Assembly (NCBI GenBank): GCA_965149945.1
Contig: CBCTTQ010000001.1
Span: 1-64,000 of the forward strand
Reading direction: 5' to 3'
Source: JAHZFN01 sp965149945
Lineage (GTDB): Bacteria > Bacillota > Dehalobacteriia > UBA4068 > UBA4997
DNA length: 64,000 nucleotides
Shown piece after piece: positions 34,871 to 45,115 of the stretch. The translations under genes and the position numbers were made by a program. The notes beneath the pieces were generated by a model, which worked only from the letters and a program-made list of their open reading frames with translations, searched no databases and had not been told where the DNA came from. Position 1 is the stretch's first letter. Every line of letters begins with the position of its first letter.

Positions 34871-35450
34871 AGTTTTTCTTATTCTCCTATATATTATTAC
34901 ACAATCTTCCAGCCAAAACTTGCAAAAAAGAAAAATTTTTTTCGCGGCCTCTTTTTTCGCGCCGCCGTTATCACAAATCCGGCGTCTATCGGCAAAAACA
35001 CGCTTTTTTGCTCTTGCAAAGGCTCCTTTGGCAAAAAGTCTATACCATCCTAATTTATATAATACCATATTTTATCCGTAAAAAAAACTCCTGACGAAAA
35101 TTTTTTATTTGGAAAAAATTCCTTTTTTGTCGGGGAATTTTCTTTTCCGACGAAAAAATTTTCTTTCGACGGGAATCTGTCGAAGGATTTCTTTTTTTTT
35201 CCGTAGGAATCCTTTCTTTCATTTCGAAAGAAAAAAGAGAGGAAAAAACGGACGGCGCCGACCCGACGCGAAGTCAAAAATCCAAAGGACGAAAACCGCG
35301 ATACAATCCCGAACCGAAGAACGAAAAATCTTCGGCTCGGCTTGACACGACGCGTGCTCCGCCGCCCGATTCTCGATTACAGAAAATGCCCAATATCACA
35401 CGACTACCGAACGAGAACAAACACAATCACAAAAAAAGGAGGTTTCGTTT
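34871..35450. other. Divergent region between ECF sigma and HD-GYP-like genes
   Basis: 580 bp, AT-rich with long T and A runs and a CCGAAGA/TCTTCGG hairpin at about 35312-35334. It must contain the ECF operon promoter, but I could not place a confident one. Confidence 0.45.
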
Positions 35451-36476
35451 ATGTTTTCATCCCCCCATTTTTCCACTCATTTTCCGATAAAAGCGCCTTT
35501 CCCTGTTGTTACGGTTCCTGATCCCGCCCGTCCCGCTTGTTGTCTTCTGCTGACGGTAGAGCGTTTTCCCGATTATGTGCTGTACGGCGGTCCCGCCGTC
35601 GGTCAGGCGCTGCTGACAGAATTGACCGCTCTGCTGCGCGATCGCCTGCCCGACGTTCCAATCACTCCTCTAAAGGACGGCGCTCTTCTTTGTTTCTGGG
35701 AGGGAGGCAATCCCCATGAGGTACAGACATTAGGTCTTTTGCTGCGGGAAAAGCAAAACGCCCTCTCTTTGCCTCCCGATTTGCCGTCGCGTCTGCGTCC
35801 CCCGCGCCTGCGTTTAATCGCCGTTTTTTCGCCGCCTCTGCCTCGTTCTCTTTTGCTCTGGCGGGCGCTCCTCGCCAAAAACGAACAAAAGCCCCTTTTT
35901 CCCGACGCCGACCCTTTGCTCTGGCTGGCCGCCCGCAGCGAACCCCAAGCCCAAGCCGCCGCCAAAGGAGCCAAACTGGCGGAAACCCTAATGGAAGCGG
36001 CCGGGGCAACACCCGCCGAACAAACAGCCCTGCGACAGGCCGCCTTATGGGCGGATATGGGGATGGGGTGTCTGCCTGTTTCTCTGTTGTTGTCGCCTTT
36101 GCCGCTGACGCTGGTGGAAAAAGAACACCTCCGACACCATGTAGATCTTTCTCAGCGGCTGGCGGCGGCTGCCCGTCTCACCCCCGCCGCCCAAAAATTA
36201 ATCGCTCTCCACCACGAGCGGGTAGACGGCGGCGGCTATCCCCGCGGAGTGGGCGGATCCGAATTGCCTCCCGCGGCGCAGCTGCTCCATCTCATCAACG
36301 ACTACGCCGCTCTGCAAACGGATTTTCCCTGGCGGCAAAGTCTGCGTCCCGCCGCCGCTCTTTTCCGAACCAAACAATGGATAGGGAAAAAATACAACAG
36401 CAAAACTCATCGCTTTTTCTGTCAATTGCTGCAAGAAATCTCCAAGAAAAGAGAAACACCGCTAAATTTTTTCTGA
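35451..36476 (+). CDS. Degenerate GGDEF/HD-GYP-like protein
   Basis: 341 residues. Residues about 25-110 resemble a GGDEF domain (LLLTVERFPDYVLYGGPAVG) but lack a GGDEF signature (TPLKDGALLCFWEGG). The C-terminal half resembles HD-GYP: LWADMGMGCLP stands where LHDIGKIGIP is expected, followed by LRHHVDLSQR and LHHERVDGGGYPRGVGG. The metal-binding HD is AD and the distal Asp segment is altered, so cyclic-di-GMP hydrolysis is unlikely, though the GYP segment survives. It may be a nucleotide-sensing or regulatory pseudoenzyme. AAGGAGG precedes ATG 35451; no membrane segment. Confidence 0.68.
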   Translation: MFSSPHFSTHFPIKAPFPVVTVPDPARPACCLLLTVERFPDYVLYGGPAVGQALLTELTALLRDRLPDVPITPLKDGALLCFWEGGNPHEVQTLGLLLREKQNALSLPPDLPSRLRPPRLRLIAVFSPPLPRSLLLWRALLAKNEQKPLFPDADPLLWLAARSEPQAQAAAKGAKLAETLMEAAGATPAEQTALRQAALWADMGMGCLPVSLLLSPLPLTLVEKEHLRHHVDLSQRLAAAARLTPAAQKLIALHHERVDGGGYPRGVGGSELPPAAQLLHLINDYAALQTDFPWRQSLRPAAALFRTKQWIGKKYNSKTHRFFCQLLQEISKKRETPLNFF

Positions 36477-36656
36477 CGAACCACTGTCTTCCGTAAATTC
36501 TTTCTATCTACTTTCAAATATCAGCCACCTTTCAGAAAAACGATATCTCCCGCGGTATCTGAAACCTTTCGGAGAAAAGCGTTACGCTCCGCGATTCCCG
36601 AAGATTTTTCAGAAAAAGCGATGAAAAATCCCGTCCCCACCCATAAAAATGGGGGC

Positions 36657-36682
36657 ATAAAACCAAGATCTCCTAATATACT
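36657..36682 (+). promoter_or_regulatory. Candidate SigE-type promoter of spoIIID
   Basis: ATA at 36657-36659, 15 bp, then AATATACT (36675-36682), matching the SigE -10 pattern CATACAnT at most positions. SigE control of spoIIID is known in Bacillus; the match here is imperfect. Confidence 0.4.
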
Positions 36683-36711
36683 GTAGCAAAGGATTGGGTT
36701 GGAGGTCTTTT

Positions 36712-37002
36712 ATGCAGGATTATATCCAAAAACGGGTTCTGGAAATCGGCAATTATATCATCGCGTCTTCCGCCACCGTCCGCCAAACGGCGTCGGTGTT
36801 CGGCGTCAGCAAAAGCACCGTTCATAAAGATGTGACGGAGCGGCTGCCCCTCCTAAACGCCACTATCGCGGCACAGGTGAAACAAGTGCTGGAATGCAAC
36901 AAAGCGGAGCGTCATCTGCGGGGCGGCCTTGCCACTAAACGCAAATATGAAAAACAACACGCCGAGCAAGACGCGGCAAAAGAACCCCCGGCGCGAGGTT
37001 GA
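36712..37002 (+). CDS. spoIIID: Stage III sporulation transcriptional regulator SpoIIID
   Basis: Mother-cell DNA-binding protein that activates sigK and represses part of the SigE regulon. 96 residues: MQDYIQKRVLEIGNYII, the helix-turn-helix TVRQTASVFGVSKSTVHKDV (residues 22-41), and the basic tail HLRGGLATKRKYEK. GGAGG precedes ATG 36712; a TTG at 36694 is rejected. Together with sigK in this window it marks an endospore-former. Confidence 0.96.
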   Translation: MQDYIQKRVLEIGNYIIASSATVRQTASVFGVSKSTVHKDVTERLPLLNATIAAQVKQVLECNKAERHLRGGLATKRKYEKQHAEQDAAKEPPARG

Positions 37003-37149
37003 CCGCCGGCGGAGCCGCTCCGCCGAAAATCCTCGTCTCACAAAACATCGAAGCGCTTCGTAAAAGAATCATAACAAACTCTCAAAGCAACACCTTATCA
37101 AAACCCCTCGCGCGGCAAAAGAGAATCCCGCGAAAAAATGAAAACAGCG

Positions 37150-37199
37150 TTGCCACCGCCTGTATACGTGTGTTATAATTTAGCTGAAAATGAACACAC
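37150..37199 (+). promoter_or_regulatory. Promoter and candidate operator of the GntR gene
   Basis: TTGCCA (37150-37155), 18-bp spacer, TATAAT (37174-37179). A perfect inverted repeat GTGTGTT (37168-37174) / AACACAC (37193-37199) overlaps the start of the -10 and extends past the likely transcription start, as expected for autorepression. Confidence 0.65.
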
Positions 37200-37220
37200 A
37201 AGTAAAAGGAGGCAATGCTC

Positions 37221-37934
37221 ATGTATCAGGAAAACAACGGTCCCTTGTACCGACGGCTGGTCAGCAAGATAGAAGAGCAAATTGCCCGCGGCGAATTACG
37301 GCGGGGAGATAAGCTGCCCTCGGAAAACGCCCTGGCGGAAGCTAACGGGATCAGTCGGGTCACCGTACGCCAAGCCTTAAAGCTACTGACGGAAATGGGT
37401 CTGATTGAAACAAAAAAAGGAATTGGTTCTTTTGTGCTGATGGATACCGACACCGAACGGGTGGATGAGAAAGTAGACGCTTTTTTGGAGCGGTTTCGAC
37501 GGGAGTTTCATCAGGCCATGCAGATCAAACTGCTTATCGAACCCTCCATCGCCCGCCGCGCCGCCGAAACGGCGAACGAAGAAGATTTGCAAACGCTTAC
37601 CGACGCCTGGCGGCAGATGGACAGCGCCCCCGATAAAAAAGGCTATAACGCCGCCGCCGTGGCTTTTCACCTGGGGCTGGTAGCGCTGATGAACAACGAG
37701 TTTTTGCTGGATTTTTACCGTAATCTGGAAAAAATGGAGCAGATGTACCTGCGGGATTCTCTGCTGCCCCGTAAAAAAAGCCGCTACCTGCGGCAAAAGG
37801 ACGTGGAACAACACGGTAAAATTTTGCGGGCCATCCGCCGCAAAAATCCGGAAATGGCTTATTTGTACACGTTGGAACATTTGGAATTTTTTTATCAAGT
37901 TTATCAGGATCCCCAAGACCGGGATTGGGAATAA
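37221..37934 (+). CDS. GntR-family transcriptional regulator, FadR/FCD subgroup
   Basis: 237 residues. The N-terminal winged helix (about 8-75) carries GDKLPSENALAEANGISRVTVRQALKLL. The C-terminal all-helical FCD ligand domain has His residues in AFHLGLV and EQHGKIL that could bind metal or carboxylate. Such regulators usually control sugar-acid, amino-acid or fatty-acid catabolism; the target is not evident because no catabolic genes adjoin. ATG 37221 is 8 nt from AGGAGG, while ATG 37215 is only 2 nt away. A terminator follows. Confidence 0.9.
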   Translation: MYQENNGPLYRRLVSKIEEQIARGELRRGDKLPSENALAEANGISRVTVRQALKLLTEMGLIETKKGIGSFVLMDTDTERVDEKVDAFLERFRREFHQAMQIKLLIEPSIARRAAETANEEDLQTLTDAWRQMDSAPDKKGYNAAAVAFHLGLVALMNNEFLLDFYRNLEKMEQMYLRDSLLPRKKSRYLRQKDVEQHGKILRAIRRKNPEMAYLYTLEHLEFFYQVYQDPQDRDWE

Positions 37935-37971
37935 GCAACGTCCGCCCAGTCTGAGATCAGCCAAAAAGAAC

Positions 37972-38001
37972 CGACGTGGGTTTCAACCGCGTCGTTTTTT
38001 T
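37972..38001 (+). terminator. Terminator after the GntR gene
   Basis: 8-bp stem CGACGTGG/CCGCGTCG (one G-U pair) then T7. Confidence 0.8.
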
Positions 38002-38069
38002 GCGTTGAGAATTTTACCTCGTTCCTCATCCGACGAAAAAGCGAAATAAAACACCTTTTAATAAAATTT

Positions 38070-38306
38070 TTATCCTATAAAAACATTGTAAATCACTACA
38101 ACATAGACAAATACTGCGGTTAAACAGGTCATAATAAAACCGCCTTTATCTCGATTATTTTTATATTCTACACTTCTTAATAGTAAAAGAGTGGCAAGTG
38201 ATACAAGCATAATCGGGTTTGCTATGTCAAAGGGAAGAATTTTCACTAATCCTAATACAGCAAAAAGCATTGTTATTATAGATAAAATGATTTTCGCGAT
38301 TTTCAT
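38070..38306 (-). CDS. Small membrane protein (resembles DUF3953)
   Basis: 78 residues beginning MKIAKIILSIITMLFAVLG, with three hydrophobic segments (about 4-20, 25-42, 56-76) and a charged loop EYKNNRDKGG between the second and third, similar to DUF3953 proteins. Function unknown. AAAGGAGTG precedes ATG 38306; the frame to 38351 is rejected. The gene and its flanks are distinctly AT-rich compared with neighbours, which suggests later acquisition. Confidence 0.65.
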   Translation of the reverse strand: MKIAKIILSIITMLFAVLGLVKILPFDIANPIMLVSLATLLLLRSVEYKNNRDKGGFIMTCLTAVFVYVVVIYNVFIG

Positions 38307-38745
38307 ACAATCACACTCCTTTGTAAAATTCTTTTTTATCTTTATATACATAATATCATATCACTTCAATATCGTCATTTCTTTCTGCTTTTAAAAAGTT
38401 ACTTATCGCCTATGATTTGTAAAGGGTGCTATTCAGCATTGCTTACGCAACAAGCCCTTGACAACCCACAGACCGATAAGTTTTAGGACAATCAAGCAGA
38501 AATGAAAAATCTGCTGTTTCACTGCAAAAAAAAGACACTCTGTTTCAAGTGTCGTTCTTCCATAACGCTGTATAACTCTCTATAAGTCGTTATATAAGGC
38601 TCTTTCATTTGTTGTAATTTCGTTGTAAATTGCTTCATATTTTTCTTTTAAATTCCTCTAGATGCTGTATTTATGCGGATAATTGGATTTTATACTGTTT
38701 TTTTAAAAATAAAAAAAACCGCCAAAACCAGCGGCGCCGAGAAGA
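38307..38745. other. AT-rich non-coding stretch, possible remnant of acquired DNA
   Basis: 439 bp, visibly poorer in G and C than its surroundings, with a GACACT/AGTGTC inverted repeat at about 38534-38553. No coding frame, transposase or clear terminal repeat was found. Origin unresolved. Confidence 0.4.
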
Positions 38746-39081
38746 TCAAAAGTCCATTTGTCCTTTATAGGGCGCTTTAATTTTGGTTTTGGCAATTTCA
38801 ATATAGCGGTTCCATTTTTCGGAAGGATGATATTCAGAAATTTCCTTCATCTGCCGCAAAAATAACCAACTGTTGAACTGGTATGCCAACTCCGGCAGCA
38901 ACTCAGCCAACAGATCGAGATACGCGTGATCCCGTTGAGCTTTTATAAAACTGATGGTATCTCGCTCATTGGGCAGCAATAAGGAAAGCATCTTTTGATA
39001 GCACCATTTTTCCCGCTCCGGATTATCCTGACAATCCAACCAGGTGACTAAAACACTGTAGGCCATTGCTTTATCAATCAT
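38746..39081 (-). CDS. Small soluble protein, function unknown
   Basis: 111 residues, MIDKAMAYSVLVTWLDCQDNPE at the start, mostly helical in character with aromatic and charged residues; no signal peptide or TM. I do not recognise a family. AAAGGAG precedes ATG 39081 and a good promoter (39127-39154) lies upstream, so it is probably expressed. Confidence 0.7.
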   Translation of the reverse strand: MIDKAMAYSVLVTWLDCQDNPEREKWCYQKMLSLLLPNERDTISFIKAQRDHAYLDLLAELLPELAYQFNSWLFLRQMKEISEYHPSEKWNRYIEIAKTKIKAPYKGQMDF

Positions 39082-39126
39082 GATTTCAACTCCTTTCTGA
39101 AAAAGTTTGCTTCTTGCCCAACTATA

Positions 39127-39154
39127 AGTATAAAACGTTCAGAAAATTTGTCAA
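39127..39154 (-). promoter_or_regulatory. Promoter of the 38746-39081 gene
   Basis: Minus-strand TTGACA (39154-39149), 16-bp spacer, TATACT (39132-39127). Confidence 0.75.
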
Positions 39155-39572
39155 GTCTATTTTTCTTATTTCCTGTATGTATACATGATTTTTATTTTTT
39201 TCTGTCTTTTTTCGATAAAAGAATGATGTTTCCACCGCCGAAAACACGCGGGGAATCAAAAAACCCGCTAATCCGAAAAAGATGTTTCTCCTTTACATTA
39301 TGCGCCGGCGGGGACGAGGGTGTCCCGATTCTTTTCTGAGGAGGTATTTGCTTTTCAAAAAAACCTTTCAAACAGACGGTTTGGGAGAATCCTTTCTAAA
39401 AAGGAACCTTCTTGCCAAAAAGAACGTTTCAAATTGTCCCGGCAAAAAAGAAAGGAGAGGAAAAATCTTCCGCGGCAAAAACCTTCTCTTTTCCCCAAAG
39501 AGCAGGGGATTTTTTGACAGCAAGAAAAATTTTTTCAAAAAATAAAAAAACAGGAAAAAAACAAAAAGTTTG

Positions 39573-39602
39573 TTGTATCCGCGTGTTCTCCCATGCTATA
39601 AT
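39573..39602 (+). promoter_or_regulatory. eno promoter
   Basis: TTGTAT (39573-39578), 18-bp spacer, perfect TATAAT (39597-39602); a leader of about 130 nt follows. Confidence 0.7.
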
Positions 39603-39725
39603 GAATGAAAGACCGGTCGTTCCTTTTCCGCTGTTGCTTACCACGGAAATACGACCGCCCGCCGATTCTGTCGGCGCGAACCCTTTCCTTGGTTTGCTCG
39701 GCAAACCGAAAACGAACATACTTGA

Positions 39726-41027
<1,302 letters not shown>

Positions 41028-41171
41028 GAAAAAGCATGCTTCGCGACAGTCTCCCCTCGAATACAAAAAACCGCGAGATCCCGCCGACAAGAACCGCGAA
41101 ATTCATAAAATCAAGGGTTTTGAAACAGCGACGGGGAGTATAAGCGTTAAAACAAGATATTATGAGAACAG

Positions 41172-41201
41172 AGATCCCTTTTTACGAAGGGATCTTTGTT
41201 T
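41172..41201 (+). terminator. Terminator after eno
   Basis: 9-bp stem AGATCCCTT/AAGGGATCT with TTGTTT after it, about 145 bp past the stop. Confidence 0.75.
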
Positions 41202-41299
41202 GATCGCCCCGCGCGAACGTCATAGATAAAAAAACAGATAAAAACCCCGATCCTATTTCTTACCGAAATCTTTTATAGACTCCGTCCTTTGAAACAGTA

Positions 41300-41345
41300 A
41301 GCAAAGAGAAGGAACCAAAAGGTTCCTTCTCTTTGCTGTTTTTGA
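41300..41345. terminator. Bidirectional terminator near the 41387-42061 gene
   Basis: 17-bp perfect stem AGCAAAGAGAAGGAACC and its complement with an AAAA loop, followed by TGTTTTT on the plus strand. It lies 42 bp beyond the stop of the minus-strand gene. Confidence 0.75.
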
Positions 41346-41386
41346 ATGTTTCGGTTATAAAAATGTGCTTGTCATAAAAAAATGAT

Positions 41387-42061
41387 TTATTCCTTATCGG
41401 AGGAAGGTTCCGTCTTCGGCGATTCCTCGGATAAAGCAGAGGTTTCTTCCTCCTCTGTCGGTTCCGAAACTGATTGATCCGAGACGGTCTGTTGTTTCTT
41501 CTGTTTTTTCGCGGCTCGCTCCGCCAGCCGTTCTTCTCTCGCCCGCGCCGCCAACTGCTTTCTTTCCGCTTTTTCCTGTTCCAGTTCCGCCAATCGTTCC
41601 TGTTCCCGCTGATCGGCTTCTTTGGTACGGTTATGGAGGAAGAGGAAATAGTATACCACGTTGACAACAATAAAGATTGCCAAATAAAGAAGATTGCTGG
41701 TAATATCATACGTTACCAACGCTAATATATCCGCCAATACCAAAATAACAAGATAAAGACGAACATGAAGGGTCCATTTTTTCCAGGTGGCGATAAAGCG
41801 GGGATTGATGAAAAAATAGATAAGCAGTAACAAAATGATGGCGGCATAGATAACTGCCGTCACTTCCATCGCCAATTCATACCCTTGTCGGGTATAAATC
41901 CAAGAACCCAAAAAGAGCAGCGCCGCCAAGATACAAAGAAGATCTCTGGGCTGAAATTTTCTTCCCGTGGTATTCTTTTTATTCTTACCTCTTTTGGTTC
42001 CTTCGGATTGATGTTGTTCATGATAATGATAATTACTGTTTTTCTTTTTTTTCTTTCCCAT
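41387..42061 (-). CDS. Four-TM membrane protein with charged C-terminal tail, function unknown
   Basis: 224 residues. A Lys/His/Asn-rich N-terminus (1-36), four hydrophobic segments (about 40-58, 65-86, 103-121, 126-146), then a cytoplasmic-looking heptad-rich tail of Glu/Arg/Lys (150-195) and an acidic Ser/Glu end. I do not recognise a family. AAGGAG precedes ATG 42061. Leftward like the next gene upstream but separated from it by 363 bp. Confidence 0.75.
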   Translation of the reverse strand: MGKKKKKNSNYHYHEQHQSEGTKRGKNKKNTTGRKFQPRDLLCILAALLFLGSWIYTRQGYELAMEVTAVIYAAIILLLLIYFFINPRFIATWKKWTLHVRLYLVILVLADILALVTYDITSNLLYLAIFIVVNVVYYFLFLHNRTKEADQREQERLAELEQEKAERKQLAARAREERLAERAAKKQKKQQTVSDQSVSEPTEEEETSALSEESPKTEPSSDKE

Positions 42062-42424
42062 ACTTGGTACTCCTTTTTAAAGGGCGTATTTTGTTACTCT
42101 TCCTAAAGAAAACAAAATCGGCGAAATTTTTCCTTTATCGAGTGATCGAGAAAATTTTTCGAAAATTCACCGCGCCGTTTGATCATAATCCTGACCGCTT
42201 CGCTTTATTTTTCGACAAACTGTTTTTTCTTATATAAAATACTTTTTTCCCGGACAGTCATCTGATTTTTTTTAATTTTTGTTTTGTCGATGTTTTTATT
42301 TTTCGCTTTGTTTTATCGTTACATGATTTTTTTATCTATCCGTGCGCGATCTTCTTTTATATACTCTTTGTATTTGTTCCCGGCTTTCCGTTATCTGCTT
42401 TTTCAGTTTATCTTTATTAAAAGA
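42062..42424. other. Intergenic region between the two membrane-protein genes
   Basis: 363 bp, strongly T-rich on the plus strand. No coding frame or clear promoter. Confidence 0.45.
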
Positions 42425-42826
42425 TTATTTAGGCAAAATGAATCCCAGCAAAAAATTACAAACAGTAATAATCAAACTGCCCAGCACCGCGCTGCCGAAA
42501 CCGTATATAGAAAAACCGGGAATCAAAAACGCCACCAAAGCCAAGAAAATACCGTTGATCACCAAAGCGAAAAGACCGAAAGTAAGAACAGAAACAGGCA
42601 ACGCTATGATATGAATCAGCGGTTTTAAACTCCAGTTGACCAAAGTCAACAGTACCGCCGCGAACACCACTGAACCAAAACCGGAAAAAGTGATGCCGTC
42701 CACCAGCGCGCAGGCAATAGCCAAAGAAAGGGAATTGGTAATAGCATAAGGAATCAATCGTTTCCACCATTCCTGTTTTGGTTCCACCCAGCGTCCGTGT
42801 TGATCATAATATCCTTGATTTCCCAA
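42425..42826 (-). CDS. Phage_holin_4_2 / YvlD-family membrane protein
   Basis: 133 residues with four hydrophobic segments and the family stretch NWSLKPLIHIIALPVSVLTF followed by FALVINGIFLALVAFLIPGF. Despite the Pfam name, chromosomal members are not phage holins; the role is unknown, with links to envelope stress in Bacillus YvlD. The frame is open to 42913, but AAAGGAG 8 nt before a TTG at 42826 indicates that start, giving MGNQGYYDQHGRWVEPKQEW. Divergent from dnaN. Confidence 0.8.
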   Translation of the reverse strand: MGNQGYYDQHGRWVEPKQEWWKRLIPYAITNSLSLAIACALVDGITFSGFGSVVFAAVLLTLVNWSLKPLIHIIALPVSVLTFGLFALVINGIFLALVAFLIPGFSIYGFGSAVLGSLIITVCNFLLGFILPK

Positions 42827-42928
42827 TGATCTTCTCCTTTTTCCTTTTGGGCGTATTGTCGGAGCGGTATTTGCCGCTCTGTTTCCATTATACAGGATAA
42901 TAGAAATCCGCACAACAGTTTTTTTTCT

Positions 42929-43297
42929 CTTTCCACAAGATTATTCAAAAAACGGGAAAAAAGCAACTTGTGCAAAAAAATATCCACCGTTTAAAAAAGG
43001 GCGGAAAAGGCAATATTATTTTTCTTTGTGGAAAAAATCGCTTTTTTTCCAAGGGTTTTTCCAAAGAAAAAAAACAAAAGAAAAAAGAAAAAAATCGTTT
43101 TTTTCTTTATTTTTTAAGAAAAATCAAGATTCTCCCAGCCAGAAGGGGATATGAATGAAAAAAAATGTGGTTGTGCAACCCGAAAAAATGCGTTATAATA
43201 AGTTATCATGATTGTTCGCGGCTGTTTATTTTTCCCCGCTTTTTTACACAACTGTGGAAAGTAGTTTTCTTTTTTCCTTGGGATAAATTCTGGATAA
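42929..43297. promoter_or_regulatory. Third DnaA-box cluster, upstream of dnaN
   Basis: Consensus-fitting (TTWTNCACA) sites at 42969-42977 (-), 43027-43035 (-) and 43242-43250 (+), plus one-mismatch sites at 42929-42937, 43253-43261 and 43289-43297 (TTATCCAGA). In Bacillus the dnaA-dnaN intergenic region carries the incC DnaA boxes; this may be its displaced counterpart. Confidence 0.55.
43171..43199 (+). promoter_or_regulatory. Candidate dnaN promoter
   Basis: TTGTGC (43171-43176), 17-bp spacer, perfect TATAAT (43194-43199). It is about 700 bp from the dnaN start, close to the DnaA-box-like sites. Confidence 0.6.
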
Positions 43298-43898
43298 CTC
43301 TACCGCGTGGAAAAAATTGGGGACGGCGGGAAAAAAATTTTTCTTCTTCCCCAAAATTTTCCCGTTCCAAAAACGGCGGCGCCACGGGGGCTTGTCCCAC
43401 TTTTCAACAACATCAACACCCCTTATGACTATGACGATTACTTTATAGAATAAGAATAAGAACGATCCTTTTTTAAACCTTCCGCGGATAATCCCCGTTT
43501 GTTTTCCTTTGTTGCTATTTTATGCCTTCTTTTCAAAAAAATGACTGTCTTTTTAGAAAAGAAAAAATTCCTAAAAAACACGGTTTGGTAACGCGGATTT
43601 TTAAAGGAAAACGAGATGAATAAAAAAGAGTGTTTAAAATCAAAAAAGGATCTATTGAGAAAAAACTCAGAGCACAAAGAGCCGTTTTCTTTTTACGGAA
43701 AATTTATAGAAAAGAAAGCGAACTTGTTTAAAAAAATCCTGCTCCGGCCGAAGGACAAAAGGTTTTAACGGGCTGTGAAAGCAAGCGGCGAGACAGAAAA
43801 CGACAGAGAAAAAGAATAAATAGAGATAGAAGCAAAGCGCGAAGAGAAGGAAAGCGTGAACAGACGCCTCTTTGCGGTAAAAAAAATCGGAGGTTATT

Positions 43899-45005
43899 AT
43901 GATCATTCATTGTCAAAAAGAGGATTTGTTAATGGGAATTCAAACGGTGGGCAGAGCCATTTCGGCAAAGAACACCCTGCCGGTACTGGCGGGAATCTAT
44001 CTTACGGCAGAGAACAATCTGTTGACTCTGCGGGCGACGGATTTGGATATTGCCGTGGAATGCGCTGTACCCGCCGATGTGGAAGAAGAAGGAACTGTGG
44101 TGGTAGCGGACGGTCGTCGTTTTATCGAAATGGTACGTCAGCTGCCGGCGGAACCCCTCAGCATCAGTCGAATCAATGATTGTGATATTCAGGTGCGTTA
44201 CAGCGGGGCGGAATTGGTGGTGCGGGGCTTCGACTCGGAGCAATTTCCCATTTTGCCCGGCATGGATGGTGAAATCATCGGCGTCATGGCGGGGGAAGCT
44301 TTTGCCAAAATGGTAAGACAAGCCGCCGTAGCGGCTTCTTCTGAAGAAAGCCGTCCCGTTTTGACAGGGATTTTACTCAACATCTCTCAAAACGAATTGG
44401 AAATGGTGTCTACTGACTCTCACCGTTTGGCTTTGGTGAAAGGCAACTGGCAGGGCAGCGACACCGACAGCATCATCGTGCCTGCCAAAACCATGCAGGA
44501 AGCGGCGAAAATCGCTTTGCTGGAGGAAAATGTATCTTTGATGGTAACCAAAAACAACATTTGTTTCCGCATGGGCAATACTCGCTTCATTTCCCGAGTT
44601 ATCAGCGGTAATTTTCCCGATTATCATCCTATCATGCCTAAAGAAGAACAATTTAAATATCAGATTTTTGTTAATCGTAAAACTTTGTTGGAAGCGTTAA
44701 ACCGCGCTAATCTCCTGAGTCGGGATAACAACAACATCATCCGTCTGCGTTTGGAAGAAGACGGCGCGCGTCTGACCGCCAACTCGCCGGAAGTAGGGAA
44801 TATGGAGGAAAAAATTCCCGCTACGGTGGTAGGAGAAGAATTGCTGATCGGTTATAATGTGCGGTATATTTTAGACGCTTTAAAAGTGATGGACAGCGAA
44901 ACCGTCGCTCTTAAACTGACGGGTCCTTTGACTCCCGGCGTCATTGCTCCGGAAGAAGAAGAAAACTATACCTATCTGTTACTGCCGGTACGCATCAATG
45001 GATAA
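43899..45005 (+). CDS. dnaN: DNA polymerase III beta subunit (sliding clamp)
   Basis: Forms the ring that tethers the replicase to DNA. 368 residues, three-domain clamp fold: N-terminal MIIHCQKEDLLMGIQTVGRA, middle VRQAAVAASSEESRPVLTGI and STDSHRLAL, C-terminal LLPVRI ending. GGAGG precedes ATG 43899. Followed by yaaA, as in Bacillus, but detached from dnaA and recF. Confidence 0.97.
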   Translation: MIIHCQKEDLLMGIQTVGRAISAKNTLPVLAGIYLTAENNLLTLRATDLDIAVECAVPADVEEEGTVVVADGRRFIEMVRQLPAEPLSISRINDCDIQVRYSGAELVVRGFDSEQFPILPGMDGEIIGVMAGEAFAKMVRQAAVAASSEESRPVLTGILLNISQNELEMVSTDSHRLALVKGNWQGSDTDSIIVPAKTMQEAAKIALLEENVSLMVTKNNICFRMGNTRFISRVISGNFPDYHPIMPKEEQFKYQIFVNRKTLLEALNRANLLSRDNNNIIRLRLEEDGARLTANSPEVGNMEEKIPATVVGEELLIGYNVRYILDALKVMDSETVALKLTGPLTPGVIAPEEEENYTYLLLPVRING

Positions 45006-45115
45006 CGAAATTTTCGCTCGGAAAATTTCGTCGGAATGAAGACGGCAGAAAAAAACAAAAAAAATAATTTTTTGACAGGGTATTTTGCGAGACGAAATCG
45101 AAGGACGGAATAACC

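Larger units (their letters stand above)
41028..41386. other. eno downstream region (convergent)
   Basis: 359 bp with two hairpins, one for each convergent gene; no coding frame. Confidence 0.7.
42827..43898. other. Long dnaN upstream region with DnaA-box-like sites
   Basis: 1072 bp without a supported gene, rich in A and T. It contains scattered DnaA-box-like sequences (42929-43297) and a SigA-type promoter (43171-43199). Confidence 0.75.
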
